Shown in pieces: positions 36,382 through 45,236 of a stretch of DNA of 64,000 nucleotides. This DNA is from Verrucomicrobiales bacterium (GTDB lineage: Bacteria; Verrucomicrobiota; Verrucomicrobiia; Limisphaerales; J093), in contig JABTUJ010000012.1 of assembly GCA_015075445.1 (NCBI GenBank), positions 124,001-188,000 of the forward strand, in the 5' to 3' direction. The notes beneath the pieces were generated by a model. It was not told the origin of the DNA. It made no database searches and worked only from the letters and a program-made list of their open reading frames with translations. Numbering within the stretch: position 1 is the first letter of the stretch; the number at the start of each line of letters is the position of its first letter. Made by a program: the position numbers and the translations under genes.

Positions 36382-37677
36382 TTGTCCCGTCGTCAGTTCC
36401 TGAGGCACACCGCCATCGCCGCCACGGCCCTGGGCCTGCCCTCGGTGGTTCCGGCGTCAGCGCTGGGGGCGGACGGGACCGTCGCGCCCAGTGGCCGCAT
36501 CACGCTGGGCTTTGTCGGCGTGGGCGGTCGCGGGGAAGGTCTGCTGCGCGCCTTCGTGGGCAATCCCCAGGCCCACGTGCTGGCAGTCTGTGACGCCTAC
36601 GCCGACCGGCAAATCAGGTGCAAGCAGATCGTCGATGACCACTACGGCAACGACGCCTGCGCGAGATCCGGCGACTACCGCGAGTTGCTGGCTCGCGCGG
36701 ACATCGACGCCGTGGTCATCGCCGCCCAGGACCATTGGCATGCGCTCATCGCCACCGCCGCCGCGAAGGCCGGCAAACACCTGTATTGCGAGAAACCCCT
36801 CGGCGTCACCTACGAAGAAAGCCGGGCCATCCGCGATGCCGTGCGGCAGGCGGGAATCGTGTTCCAGACCGGCACCCAGCAACGCTCCGAAGGCAGTTTC
36901 CGCCGCGCCTGCGAACTGGTTCGCAACGGCTACGTCGGCAAGCTCCACCGCGTCGAGGTCGGCGCGCCCGGCCCTTCCTATCGGCCCAGCTATCGCGGCT
37001 CGCTTGATCCCCAGCCAGTGCCTGCCGGTTTCGACTGGGAAGGCTGGCGCGGCCCCGCCCCCCGGAAGCCCTACAACCCCGGTCGCGTCGCCTGGCCGGA
37101 TTGGTATTTGATCTGGGACTACTGCGCCGGGTTCATCGTGAACTGGGGCGTCCACCACCTCGACATCGCCCTGTGGGGTTGTCCCGAGCTCGCGCAGGCG
37201 CCGTTCGAACTGGAGTGCCGTGCGAACTACCGCACGGAAGGATTCACCGACAACGCCAGCGGCTGGCGGGGCACCTTCAGCTACGCCAGCGGCCTGCAGT
37301 TGCTCTATACCGACGACGGCAAGCAGGAAAGCGGTTGCCGCTTCGTCGGCGACGAAGGTTGGATCCGCGTCGATCGCCCCGGCATCTGGGCAGAGCCCGA
37401 GGGCCTCCTCGAAATCCAGCTCAAACCGGACGATCGCCCGCTCCACCGCTCGACCAACCACGGCGCAGATTTCCTGACCGCGGTCCGTCGGCGGACGGCC
37501 CCGGTCTCCGATGTCGAGACCGGTCACCAGGCCACGTACTTCGGCCAACTCGCCGACGTTGCCGCCCGGTTGCGACGCCCCATCAAATGGGATCCCCGGA
37601 CGGAAACACTGACGGAAAGCGACGACGCTGCCCGTCTCCTGCTCCGCCGCCCCGTGCAGCCGCCCTGGCGACTCTGA
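36382..37677 (+). CDS. Tat-exported Gfo/Idh/MocA oxidoreductase
   Basis: A 431-residue NAD(P)-dependent oxidoreductase-like protein. It starts with a Tat signal (SRRQFLRHTAIAATALGLPS) and continues into a Rossmann fold ([13 protein letters not shown]), the conserved sugar-binding motif CEKPLGVTYEE, and HHLDIALWG. I chose the TTG at 36382 because it puts the twin arginine at the N-terminus. ATGs at 36265 and 36049 are in frame but add 39 or 111 residues encoded by repeats. First of three adjacent genes with the DeoR regulator and a second oxidoreductase; the substrate is probably a sugar or cyclitol. Confidence 0.85.
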   Translation: MSRRQFLRHTAIAATALGLPSVVPASALGADGTVAPSGRITLGFVGVGGRGEGLLRAFVGNPQAHVLAVCDAYADRQIRCKQIVDDHYGNDACARSGDYRELLARADIDAVVIAAQDHWHALIATAAAKAGKHLYCEKPLGVTYEESRAIRDAVRQAGIVFQTGTQQRSEGSFRRACELVRNGYVGKLHRVEVGAPGPSYRPSYRGSLDPQPVPAGFDWEGWRGPAPRKPYNPGRVAWPDWYLIWDYCAGFIVNWGVHHLDIALWGCPELAQAPFELECRANYRTEGFTDNASGWRGTFSYASGLQLLYTDDGKQESGCRFVGDEGWIRVDRPGIWAEPEGLLEIQLKPDDRPLHRSTNHGADFLTAVRRRTAPVSDVETGHQATYFGQLADVAARLRRPIKWDPRTETLTESDDAARLLLRRPVQPPWRL

Positions 37678-37712
37678 CCGGGCACCCCGGCGCTTCCGCA
37701 TCGGATCCACAC

Positions 37713-38528
37713 ATGACGCTGGAACGTCGTCGCATGATCGAGGCCCTGCTCGCCTCCCGGGGCGGCTGCACCGTCGAGAACCTCGCCCGCACGTGCGGGG
37801 TGAGCGACATGACCATCCGGCGCGACCTCGAAGCGCTCTCGGCCGCCGGGAAGGTCGTGCGGACCCACGGCGGCGCCGTGCCCCGCGACCGGGTACTGTT
37901 CGAGTTCGAGTTCCTCAACCGGTCCAAGATCAACGACGTCGCCAAGTGCCAGATCGCGCAGACCGCCGACAAGCTGATCCCGGACGGCAGCACGTTGCTC
38001 ATGGACTCCGGCACCACCACGCTCGCCCTGGCCCGGGCCCTGCAGGACCGGAAGAACCTCACCGTCATCACCACCTCCCTCCCGGTGGCCGCGACCCTGC
38101 AACACGCCCCGTCCATCCGCACCATCCTGCTGGGCGGCGTCTTGCAGCAGGACTCCCCGGACCTGCTCGGGGCCATCACCGAAACCAACCTCGAATCGCT
38201 CCGCAGCGATCTCGCGTTCATCGGCGCCGACGCCATCGCCCTGAACGGCGACGTCTACCATCGCTCTCCCGACGTGGCGCGGATGCTCGCGAAGATGGCC
38301 GCCGCCGCCGCCGCGGTCTATGTCCTCGCCGACCATTCGAAGATCGGCAAGACGGCCCTCATGCGCTGCGGCCACCTCGGCCAGTGGCGCGGCCTGATCA
38401 CCAACCGCGACCTGCCGTCGACGTCGCAGAACAGCCTCGCCAAAGCCGGGGTGAACGTCATCCTCGCCGACGCATCCGTCACCACCACCTCCTTTGCCGA
38501 TGAGAACGACTCGTGTGACTCGCCGTAG
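37713..38528 (+). CDS. DeoR/GlpR-family transcriptional regulator
   Basis: A 271-residue DeoR-type regulator. An N-terminal winged helix (VENLARTCGVSDMTIRRDL with the family signature RTHGGAV) is followed by a sugar-phosphate-sensing isomerase-like domain (LLMDSGTTTLALA, LADHSKIGKTALM). Such proteins repress sugar catabolic operons until a phosphorylated sugar binds. It lies between two Gfo/Idh/MocA genes and overlaps the second by 29 nt, so it probably controls this cluster. Confidence 0.9.
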   Translation: MTLERRRMIEALLASRGGCTVENLARTCGVSDMTIRRDLEALSAAGKVVRTHGGAVPRDRVLFEFEFLNRSKINDVAKCQIAQTADKLIPDGSTLLMDSGTTTLALARALQDRKNLTVITTSLPVAATLQHAPSIRTILLGGVLQQDSPDLLGAITETNLESLRSDLAFIGADAIALNGDVYHRSPDVARMLAKMAAAAAAVYVLADHSKIGKTALMRCGHLGQWRGLITNRDLPSTSQNSLAKAGVNVILADASVTTTSFADENDSCDSP

Positions 38529-39849
38529 GTTCCTGGCCCGATCGCTCGCTGCCGCGGGTGCCCTCGGCGGTGTTCCCCTGCCCGCCCGCCCTTTGCTGGC
38601 CGCGGACAACACCGTGCCACCCTCGAACCGCGTCACCCTCGGTTGCATCGGGCTTGGCATCCAGGGCACCCAGAACATGCGCACCTTCCTGGGCCATCCC
38701 GAAGTGCGCGTCCTGGCCGTCTGCGATGTCCACGAAACGCAGCGCCACCAGGCGCGCGACCTGGTGAACACGTTCTACGAGAATTCGGATTGCACCGCGC
38801 ACCGCGACTTCCGGGAACTGCTCGCCCGCCCGGACATCGATGCTGTTCTCATCGCGACCCCGGATCACTGGCATGCTTTGATCGGCGCGGCCGCGGCCCG
38901 GCAGCGCAAGCACATGTACATGGAGAAGCCGGTCGGATGGAGTTTCACGGCCGCCCACGCGCTCGAGAAGGCGGTCCGGGAAGCGGGGGTGGCCTTCCAG
39001 TTCGGCACACAACAGCGTTCGAGCAGCAACTTCCGGTTTGCGTGCGAGCTCGTGCGCAACGGCCGGGTCGGCCAGCTCCAGCGGATCCTGGTCGGCGTGC
39101 CGGGCAGCGTTTGCTCCTGCCCACCCCAGCCCGTGGAACCGGTGCCGAAAGAGCTGGATTACGACCTCTGGCTCGGCCCCGCCCCCCTGGCCCCCTACTG
39201 CCACCAACGCTGTCGTCCGTACTCGCAGAAGGAGGGCTGGAGCGTCTGGTACGGCATCCTCGATTACTGCCTCGGCATGATCGCCAACTGGGGCGTGCAC
39301 CACCTCGACATCGCCCAGTGGGGCAACAACACCGAGCTCAGCGGTCCCGTCGAAATCGAGGGCCGCGGCGTGTTCCCCCCGAACCTCCTCACCGACGCGG
39401 CCATCCGCTGGCAGGTCGAAAACCGCTATGCCAACGGCGTCACCCTGACGCACATGGACGACGCCACCAGTCAGGGCCACGCCCGGCAGGTGGCCGGCCA
39501 CGGCCACGGCGTCATGTTCCAAGGCACCGAGGGCTGGGTCCATGTCGACCGGCAGAAACTCGAGACCCACCCCGCCGCGCTCCTCAAGAGCACGATCCGC
39601 GACGACGAGGTGCGGCTGTTCAAGAGCGACAATCACCACCACAACTTCATCAGTGCGGTAAAGGGCCAGACCCGCACGGCGGCACCCATCGACGTCGCCG
39701 TCCGCACCGACACCCTCTGCAATCTCCAGCACATCGCCGTCCGGCTGCAGCGGAAATTGCGCTGGGATCCCGTGAACGAGCGCTTCCTCCAGGACGACGA
39801 AGCGAACGCCCTGCTCGATCGACCCATGCGCGCACCGTGGAAGTTGTGA
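38500..39849 (+). CDS. Tat-exported Gfo/Idh/MocA oxidoreductase, second copy
   Basis: A 449-residue paralogue of the oxidoreductase at 36.4 kb. The Tat signal (TRRRFLARSLAAAGALGG) is followed by a Rossmann fold (GCIGLGIQGTQNMR), MEKPVGWSFTAAHAL and HHLDIAQWG. The start used is the ATG of MRTTRVTRRRFL; a TTG two codons upstream is also possible. It overlaps the DeoR gene, indicating co-transcription. Confidence 0.88.
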   Translation: MRTTRVTRRRFLARSLAAAGALGGVPLPARPLLAADNTVPPSNRVTLGCIGLGIQGTQNMRTFLGHPEVRVLAVCDVHETQRHQARDLVNTFYENSDCTAHRDFRELLARPDIDAVLIATPDHWHALIGAAAARQRKHMYMEKPVGWSFTAAHALEKAVREAGVAFQFGTQQRSSSNFRFACELVRNGRVGQLQRILVGVPGSVCSCPPQPVEPVPKELDYDLWLGPAPLAPYCHQRCRPYSQKEGWSVWYGILDYCLGMIANWGVHHLDIAQWGNNTELSGPVEIEGRGVFPPNLLTDAAIRWQVENRYANGVTLTHMDDATSQGHARQVAGHGHGVMFQGTEGWVHVDRQKLETHPAALLKSTIRDDEVRLFKSDNHHHNFISAVKGQTRTAAPIDVAVRTDTLCNLQHIAVRLQRKLRWDPVNERFLQDDEANALLDRPMRAPWKL

Positions 39850-39990
39850 ACCTCCTCATGAACCTCTGGGGCCGGCTTCCCACTGGCTGCTTCCTCCTCC
39901 AAAGCGACGCCGGAAACCCGCGTGCTGCATGCGCGGCGCGCACCGCAACGCAGACCGGCCATGGCTGGACCAGTTGCGCCCACGTGAATC

Positions 39991-40178
39991 CTGGAACTTC
40001 CCTCGAGCTTTGAACTTCCCTTGAGCTTTGAACTTCCCTCGAACTTTGAACTTCCCTCGAGCTTTGAACTTCCCTTGAGCTTTGAACTTCCCTCGAACTT
40101 TGAACTTCCTTGAGCTTTGAACTTCCCTCGAACTTTGAACTTCCCTTGAGCTTTGAACTTTGAACTTTGAACTTCCTC
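39991..40178. repeat. Tandem 18-bp repeat, TTTGAAC family
   Basis: About nine copies of an 18-bp unit (GAACTTCCCTCGAGCTTT with T/C and G/A variants) end in plain TTTGAAC heptamers. Its end overlaps the proposed TTG start of the next gene. The same leader TCCTGGAACTTCCC precedes the repeat at 7.7 kb. Confidence 0.8.
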
Positions 40179-41278
40179 CCCCTTCGTCCTTCCCCCCCCC
40201 AGGCTCCTGCTCCCTCGGCCTGGCCACCCGACCAAGGACACTTCCCGCCCTCGCGGCCTCCCTGCTGCTGCTTCCGCTGCTCGCGTCCGCCCACGCTGCC
40301 GAGGCGCCTCCCCCCCGTTCCCTCGACGAGGTGCGGGCGGTCCTGGCCCGCGCCCCCGCGCCTCCTGACGCCGACCAACTGCGGGAGCTCCGGATCGTGC
40401 TCCTCGCCGATGCCAAGGACCATGGCGCTGAGGAACACGATTATCCGCTCTGGCAGCAGCGGTGGCGTGTCTTGCTCGGGGGCAGCCAGGGAAGCGACGC
40501 CAGCACGCCCCTCAACCTTTACGGCCCGCCGGCTGTTCCGGGACTCGACGACCGGAGCGGGGCTCCGCGGCTGAAGGTCGAAACCGCCTGGCATTGGCCC
40601 TCGCGACAGCAGTGGGAATCGGCAGACGCCGTGGTGGCTTTCTGTTACCTCCCGTGGAACGAGGCGCGTTTCCAGGAAGTCGCGGCCTATCTGGCGCGGG
40701 GCGGCGGCCTGGTCCTGGTGCACTCCGCCACGTGGACCATGCCGGGGCCTTCGGAACGGGTGGCGGCCCTGACGGGTGTCGGCGGCTTCACCCGCTACCG
40801 GCACGGTCCGGTCGAGCTTGAGATCGCTACGGACCATCCCCTCGGCCTGGGCCTGCCGCCGCGCCTGAGCTTCCTGGACGAGACCTACTGGCCGCCGACG
40901 CCTGCGGAACACGCGGCTCGGATCCAGGTATTGGCCAGCTCGAAGGAAAGCCTCGGCAGCACACCGGACCGCGGGGCGCCTCAACCGGTGTTCTGGTTGT
41001 GTGAACCGGACCCGGGCCGGGTCTTCGGCTGCGTGCTCGGGCACTACACCTGGACCTTCGACGACCCGTACTTTCGCCTGCTGCTGTTGCGCGGGATTGC
41101 CTGGTCTGCGCGCGAATCGCCCTATCGCCTCGACGCCCTGGCACTGCCTGGCGCCCGAGCCAATGGGGTCATCAACGCAGGCGTTTGGTCAGGAAGGCGA
41201 ACACCCCGTGCGCCGTGTAATCCGCTGCCCCGGCCGCCGTCGGCTCCTCATAGAGGAAGAAGCCGTACTGCAGGCTGA
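40160..41278 (+). CDS. Secreted ThuA-like protein
   Basis: A 372-residue exported protein with a signal-like segment (LPALAASLLLLPLLASAHA) and a class I glutamine-amidotransferase-like ThuA fold: RIVLLADAKDHG, VVAFCYLPW, YLARGGGLVLVHSATW and CVLGHYTWTFDDPYFRLLLL. ThuA-like proteins are common near Gfo/Idh/MocA genes in this phylum. The start is a TTG within the repeat; no ATG precedes the signal. The last 40 or so residues (from about 331) do not fit the family and run 107 nt into the opposing barrel gene, suggesting a lost stop codon. Confidence 0.7.
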   Translation: MNFELPPPSSFPPPGSCSLGLATRPRTLPALAASLLLLPLLASAHAAEAPPPRSLDEVRAVLARAPAPPDADQLRELRIVLLADAKDHGAEEHDYPLWQQRWRVLLGGSQGSDASTPLNLYGPPAVPGLDDRSGAPRLKVETAWHWPSRQQWESADAVVAFCYLPWNEARFQEVAAYLARGGGLVLVHSATWTMPGPSERVAALTGVGGFTRYRHGPVELEIATDHPLGLGLPPRLSFLDETYWPPTPAEHAARIQVLASSKESLGSTPDRGAPQPVFWLCEPDPGRVFGCVLGHYTWTFDDPYFRLLLLRGIAWSARESPYRLDALALPGARANGVINAGVWSGRRTPRAPCNPLPRPPSAPHRGRSRTAG

Positions 41279-43670
41279 CCGAGAGATTGCCCTTGAACTG
41301 CCGCTTGAGCCCGGCCACCAGCGCATGGCGGTCGTACCGGATGCCCAGGGGCAAACCCTCGGCCCAGTGGTCCTGGGCGTAATCCGCACGCGAAAAGGCG
41401 TAGCTGGCCGTGAAGTCGGTGCGCGCATCCAACGTGTAACCCGCCGTCGTGATCACGGTGTAGATCCCGCCCTCGTAGGGCACCACCGCCGCCGACCCGG
41501 CCCCCGTGCTGGTGTGGGCGTCGCTGTACGAAAAGGTCCCGTTGAGGAACAGTCGCCGATAGGGCTGAACACTCGCGTTGAAGCTGTAAACGTGGGCGTG
41601 GTGTTGCCCGGACCGGAGCCAGCCCCCGCCCAGGGGCGATTCCGTGACCGGATCCGTCGCCTCAGCAGTGCGCGTCGCAATCTCCGAAGCCACCCACTGG
41701 TACTTGAAGGTGGTCTTCAGCCAACGGGCGGCCCGCCACACGAGCTTGGCGCCCAGTTCGTCCGACACCACCTCCCGGCCCAGCACAAAGCCCGGATAGC
41801 CGTTGCCCGGCAACGTCGAGCCGTCGATATCCCGCAGCGTGTCGTAAGCCGTGTCGTTCTCCCGATGCCGGTACGCGGCATCCAGCGAAATCCGCGCCCA
41901 CGGCGAGACGGTGAAGCCTGTCCGGACGTCCCATAGATTCGCTTCGGCATCGGTGTCACGGAGGAAGTCGCGCGCATCGGAGAAGCCGTCGTCCAAGGTC
42001 TGCGCCTCATACTGCCCCACCGCCTCCTGCTGCAGTTGGGCGTCGGCGTACACGACCGTGTACGGCAGGCCCGTGTAGCGCAGCGTCAGGTGTTCCCCCA
42101 GTGCAAAACGGTCGAGGTTCGCGTCCAGCGGCGACGGGAAGCCGCTCACGGTGGCGGTCCCGAACCCCTCCTGACGGCTCCAGTCGGCCTGGACGCCGGC
42201 CGCGAGGGTGAAATCTTCCCAGGGGCCGAGCTGGGAGTTCGCGTTGAAGACATACGCCTCCCGTCGCAGCACCAGGTCGTTGGCCACCGTCCCCACAAAC
42301 GGACCCAGGCTGGGATCACCCGGGATGAACGTGGCGCTGCTGAAGCTGCCGTCCCCATCAAGATTGGAGTACAGGAACCCGCCGCTGAACCGGAGCCAGT
42401 CCCGGACCGGCTTCTCGATGCGAAACGTGTTGGCGCCATGGAAGGAACGGAAACCCTCGTCGTAGCGCGTCACCACGTCCGGCTGCGCCGCCCCCAGCGT
42501 GTAGCTGTCCACGTTGGCCCGGATCGTCGCGCGGTCGGCGAACTCGGCGCGGAACCGGTTCTCGAGCTCGAACCCCGCCACCGTGTGCTCGACGTCGAAG
42601 CGGATCCGATGCTCCCGCTCATCAACCGACTTTGCGGCTGGGTAGATGGCGCGGAACACCCCCGTCGCCGGGTCCCCGACCAGACCCCACTGCAGCGTCG
42701 AACGGTTGCCGTCCCGGAAGGCATAGGCATAACCGAGCGTGAGTCGCGGCACATCCGGCTTGGCCAACCCCGCCTCGAACCAGGCCTGGCCCGCGTCCAG
42801 CCCCAGATCCTCCCCGGCCCGCAGAGGCGGCACCCCAAACGGCGCGTAGTACCCGCCAGCGTCATCAAACCACCGCCGGTACTGGGAATACCCGCCGCGG
42901 ATGAATCCGACGTCGCGCTGGTCATAGCTCAGCTTGACCTCGTGGTCGTCCGCCCCAAACCACGCCCGGCTCCGGGCCGTGAACCGACCGTCGGACCCCA
43001 CCGGCTCCTCCCACTCGATCTCCTCCCAGCCTCCGGCCGCACCGTCCGAAAGCCACGTGTGCTCGCGGAACCGCGCCGCGTTTCCCTCGACCCCAATCCA
43101 CCGAAAGCCCGACGTGACCGTCAGGCGTGGCTCCGCCTTCGCCACCGCGGCAGCGTCCGGATAGACGGCACCTTGATCAATCCACGCCCGCAACCGGCCC
43201 ACTTCCGCCGCCGTCAGCGCCTCGCCCTGACCCACCGGCGGCATCTCCAGATCCTCGACCAACCGCGCCACGTAGTGGATCAACGGGCTCGCCGCACTGT
43301 CGCCCACGACGATGGCCGGGCCGATCGCCCCGCCCCGGATCGCCGCGTCGCGGTCCGTCAGCCGGTACCGGCTCCTGGGTCGCTCGCCGGCGTGACAGCG
43401 GATACAGGCCGCCTCGAACAGGGGCTGGATGTCCCGCGTGAAGTCCACGGTCCCCGCGACCGGCGGTGGAAGCTGCGTCACATCCACCTCAGCGGCGACC
43501 GCACCGCTCAGGTCCGCACCGAGCAGCAAGCCCAGCCCAACACCGGCCACCACCCCCACCCCAGCGAACCGCCCGCCCACGCACACCGGGGCACCGCGCA
43601 GCCCCGGGTCGCTCGGCCTGAGCAACGTCGGGTCACCGAACCCTCGAGACTGCGGCGCGAGCCGGCTCAT
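41172..43670 (-). CDS. MtrB/PioB-like outer-membrane barrel with N-terminal monohaem cytochrome c domain
   Basis: An 832-residue exported protein. After a signal region (to about 60), residues 72-180 form a Planctomycete-type cytochrome c domain (PSC1-like): haem motif C89-I-R-C92-H93 (ACIRCHAG) and a probable axial Met143 in LEDLEMPP. Residues 190-832 show alternating amphipathic strands (RLTLGYAYAFRDGNRS, YGFFLYEEPTA) and end in Arg after FLTKRL, as in barrel proteins. The strand pattern resembles the MtrB/PioB sheath of porin-cytochrome conduits. It starts 1 nt after the eight-haem lipoprotein, so the two are likely made together. MtrB and PioB normally lack a fused haem domain. Confidence 0.75.
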   Translation of the reverse strand: MSRLAPQSRGFGDPTLLRPSDPGLRGAPVCVGGRFAGVGVVAGVGLGLLLGADLSGAVAAEVDVTQLPPPVAGTVDFTRDIQPLFEAACIRCHAGERPRSRYRLTDRDAAIRGGAIGPAIVVGDSAASPLIHYVARLVEDLEMPPVGQGEALTAAEVGRLRAWIDQGAVYPDAAAVAKAEPRLTVTSGFRWIGVEGNAARFREHTWLSDGAAGGWEEIEWEEPVGSDGRFTARSRAWFGADDHEVKLSYDQRDVGFIRGGYSQYRRWFDDAGGYYAPFGVPPLRAGEDLGLDAGQAWFEAGLAKPDVPRLTLGYAYAFRDGNRSTLQWGLVGDPATGVFRAIYPAAKSVDEREHRIRFDVEHTVAGFELENRFRAEFADRATIRANVDSYTLGAAQPDVVTRYDEGFRSFHGANTFRIEKPVRDWLRFSGGFLYSNLDGDGSFSSATFIPGDPSLGPFVGTVANDLVLRREAYVFNANSQLGPWEDFTLAAGVQADWSRQEGFGTATVSGFPSPLDANLDRFALGEHLTLRYTGLPYTVVYADAQLQQEAVGQYEAQTLDDGFSDARDFLRDTDAEANLWDVRTGFTVSPWARISLDAAYRHRENDTAYDTLRDIDGSTLPGNGYPGFVLGREVVSDELGAKLVWRAARWLKTTFKYQWVASEIATRTAEATDPVTESPLGGGWLRSGQHHAHVYSFNASVQPYRRLFLNGTFSYSDAHTSTGAGSAAVVPYEGGIYTVITTAGYTLDARTDFTASYAFSRADYAQDHWAEGLPLGIRYDRHALVAGLKRQFKGNLSVSLQYGFFLYEEPTAAGAADYTAHGVFAFLTKRLR

Positions 43671-43671
43671 A

Positions 43672-44457
43672 TCAGTACAGCAGCTTGGGGTGGACGCTGG
43701 ACCCGTGCACGGCCGTGTGGCAGCCGGCGCTCCAGCAGGAACCCAGCCGCAACAACTGGGTGTGATCGACCTTCCCGATCCAGACGCCGTTGCCCTGGGG
43801 AGTCTGGGCGTGGCACTTCAGGCACAGGTTCGCGTCCCGCTGCACCAGCAGCTTGCTGCTGATCGAGCCGTGCGGCTGGTGACAGGACGTGCAACCCTCG
43901 CGCATCGCCTCATGCTCGAACACGAACGGCCGCGTCTGCTCCCGATGGCATCCCGCGCAGGTCTCGTTCAGACGCGCCATCGCCAGCCCGCCCGCCGGCT
44001 GCGCGATGTCCGGTCCGTGCGGGTCGTGGCACTGGCTGCAGTGCATCCGGCCCTCCAGCACCGGATGCCGCTGGGGCAAATGGAACTCCGCCTGGATCTC
44101 CAGGTGGCACGCAAAACACGCCGTCGGATCCTTGCCCGGGTTGACGATGAACTCCCGCGCCCCGGCGGCCGCGATGTGCTTGCTGCCCGGCCCGTGACAG
44201 GATTCGCAGCCCGTGGCGCCGGCGAAACGCAGATCGTCCCGATGATACCGGCCATGCGCGCTCGCCGGAAACACACTCGTGAGATTGGTGTGGCAGTCGG
44301 CACAGGCGGCGTTGCCCACGAACGTGGCGCCCTCGACGTGCGGGGGCGCCGCCACGGTGCCATCGAACGAAGCGCAGGCGCTCAGCAGGGCCACCACCGC
44401 GCCTGCGCCCGCGAGCACCAGTGCCACCTGGCCCGGAGTCAACCAGCTCGGTCTCAT
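43672..44457 (-). CDS. Eight-haem c-type cytochrome lipoprotein, MtrA/DmsE-like
   Basis: A 261-residue exported cytochrome. The lipobox LLSAC puts the lipidated cysteine at C28. Seven CXXCH sites (C52, C84, C114, C140, C167, C189, C212) plus one CX4CH variant (C241-W-S-A-G-C246-H247) give eight haems. The spacing and the closing HTAVHGSS resemble DmsE/MtrA electron carriers. It should sit inside the barrel made by the next gene and carry electrons across the outer membrane. An alternative ATG six codons upstream (44475) exists; the start at 44457 gives a compact signal. Confidence 0.85.
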   Translation of the reverse strand: MRPSWLTPGQVALVLAGAGAVVALLSACASFDGTVAAPPHVEGATFVGNAACADCHTNLTSVFPASAHGRYHRDDLRFAGATGCESCHGPGSKHIAAAGAREFIVNPGKDPTACFACHLEIQAEFHLPQRHPVLEGRMHCSQCHDPHGPDIAQPAGGLAMARLNETCAGCHREQTRPFVFEHEAMREGCTSCHQPHGSISSKLLVQRDANLCLKCHAQTPQGNGVWIGKVDHTQLLRLGSCWSAGCHTAVHGSSVHPKLLY

Positions 44458-44665
44458 GGGTTGCGGTTCAGGCATAGATTATGGATCCCATTAAGACATG
44501 GCAAGACCAGCAGCCGCCTTTTTTGCCGCGCCGCCGAGGCGCGAGTCCGCGGACGAAAGGGAGCGACAAGCTGCCGCCGATCGGGTACGACGTCCCGGAC
44601 GCCGGACGGCCACGGTACGCCACCCTCGGGCGCGCGGTGGCCGGAACCCGGCAGTGCCGAAAGCC

Positions 44666-45205
44666 ATGCTCAACATCGACCAGTCCGTCCTCGTCCTCAT
44701 CGACCTCCAGGGCCGGCTCGCCCAGCTCATGCACGGGCGCGAAGCCTTGTTCGACCACGTCCAGCGCCTCATCCGCGGCGCCCAGGCGCTGCGGCTGCCC
44801 ATCCTCTGGCTCGAGCAATACCCCCAGGGTCTCGGCCCCACGATCCCCGAGGTGGCCGACTTGCTGACCGGGTTGTCCCCGATCCCCAAGACCAGCTTCA
44901 GCGCCTGCGGCAACGAGACCTTCCTCGCCCAGCTCACCAGCCTCGAACGTTCCCAGGTCCTCCTCGCCGGCATCGAGGCCCACGTCTGCGTCTACCAGAC
45001 CGCCGTCGATCTCCTGGCCGGTAACTACGCGGTCGAAGTGGTCGCCGACGCCGTGTCGTCCCGGACCGCCGCCAATGCCGAGTTGGGGCGACAGCGGATG
45101 CGCGACGCCGGAGCGCGGCTGACCAGCGTGGAAATGGCCCTCTTTGAACTGCTCCGCACAGCCGACGCACCCGCCTTCAAGGAGGTGGCCCGGATCGTGA
45201 AGTAG
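44666..45205 (+). CDS. Isochorismatase-family hydrolase
   Basis: A 179-residue cysteine hydrolase. The triad is D13 (VLIDLQG), the Lys in IPKTSFSACGN and the Cys in AGIEAHVCVYQTA. It is similar to YcaC-like proteins of unknown substrate. The start is the first ATG before the conserved NIDQSVLV block; the longer open frame is Arg/Ala-rich shadow. Convergent with xseA. Confidence 0.85.
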   Translation: MLNIDQSVLVLIDLQGRLAQLMHGREALFDHVQRLIRGAQALRLPILWLEQYPQGLGPTIPEVADLLTGLSPIPKTSFSACGNETFLAQLTSLERSQVLLAGIEAHVCVYQTAVDLLAGNYAVEVVADAVSSRTAANAELGRQRMRDAGARLTSVEMALFELLRTADAPAFKEVARIVK

Positions 45206-45236
45206 CCGCCTTCTGTCCCGGCCAACTACGGCCAGC

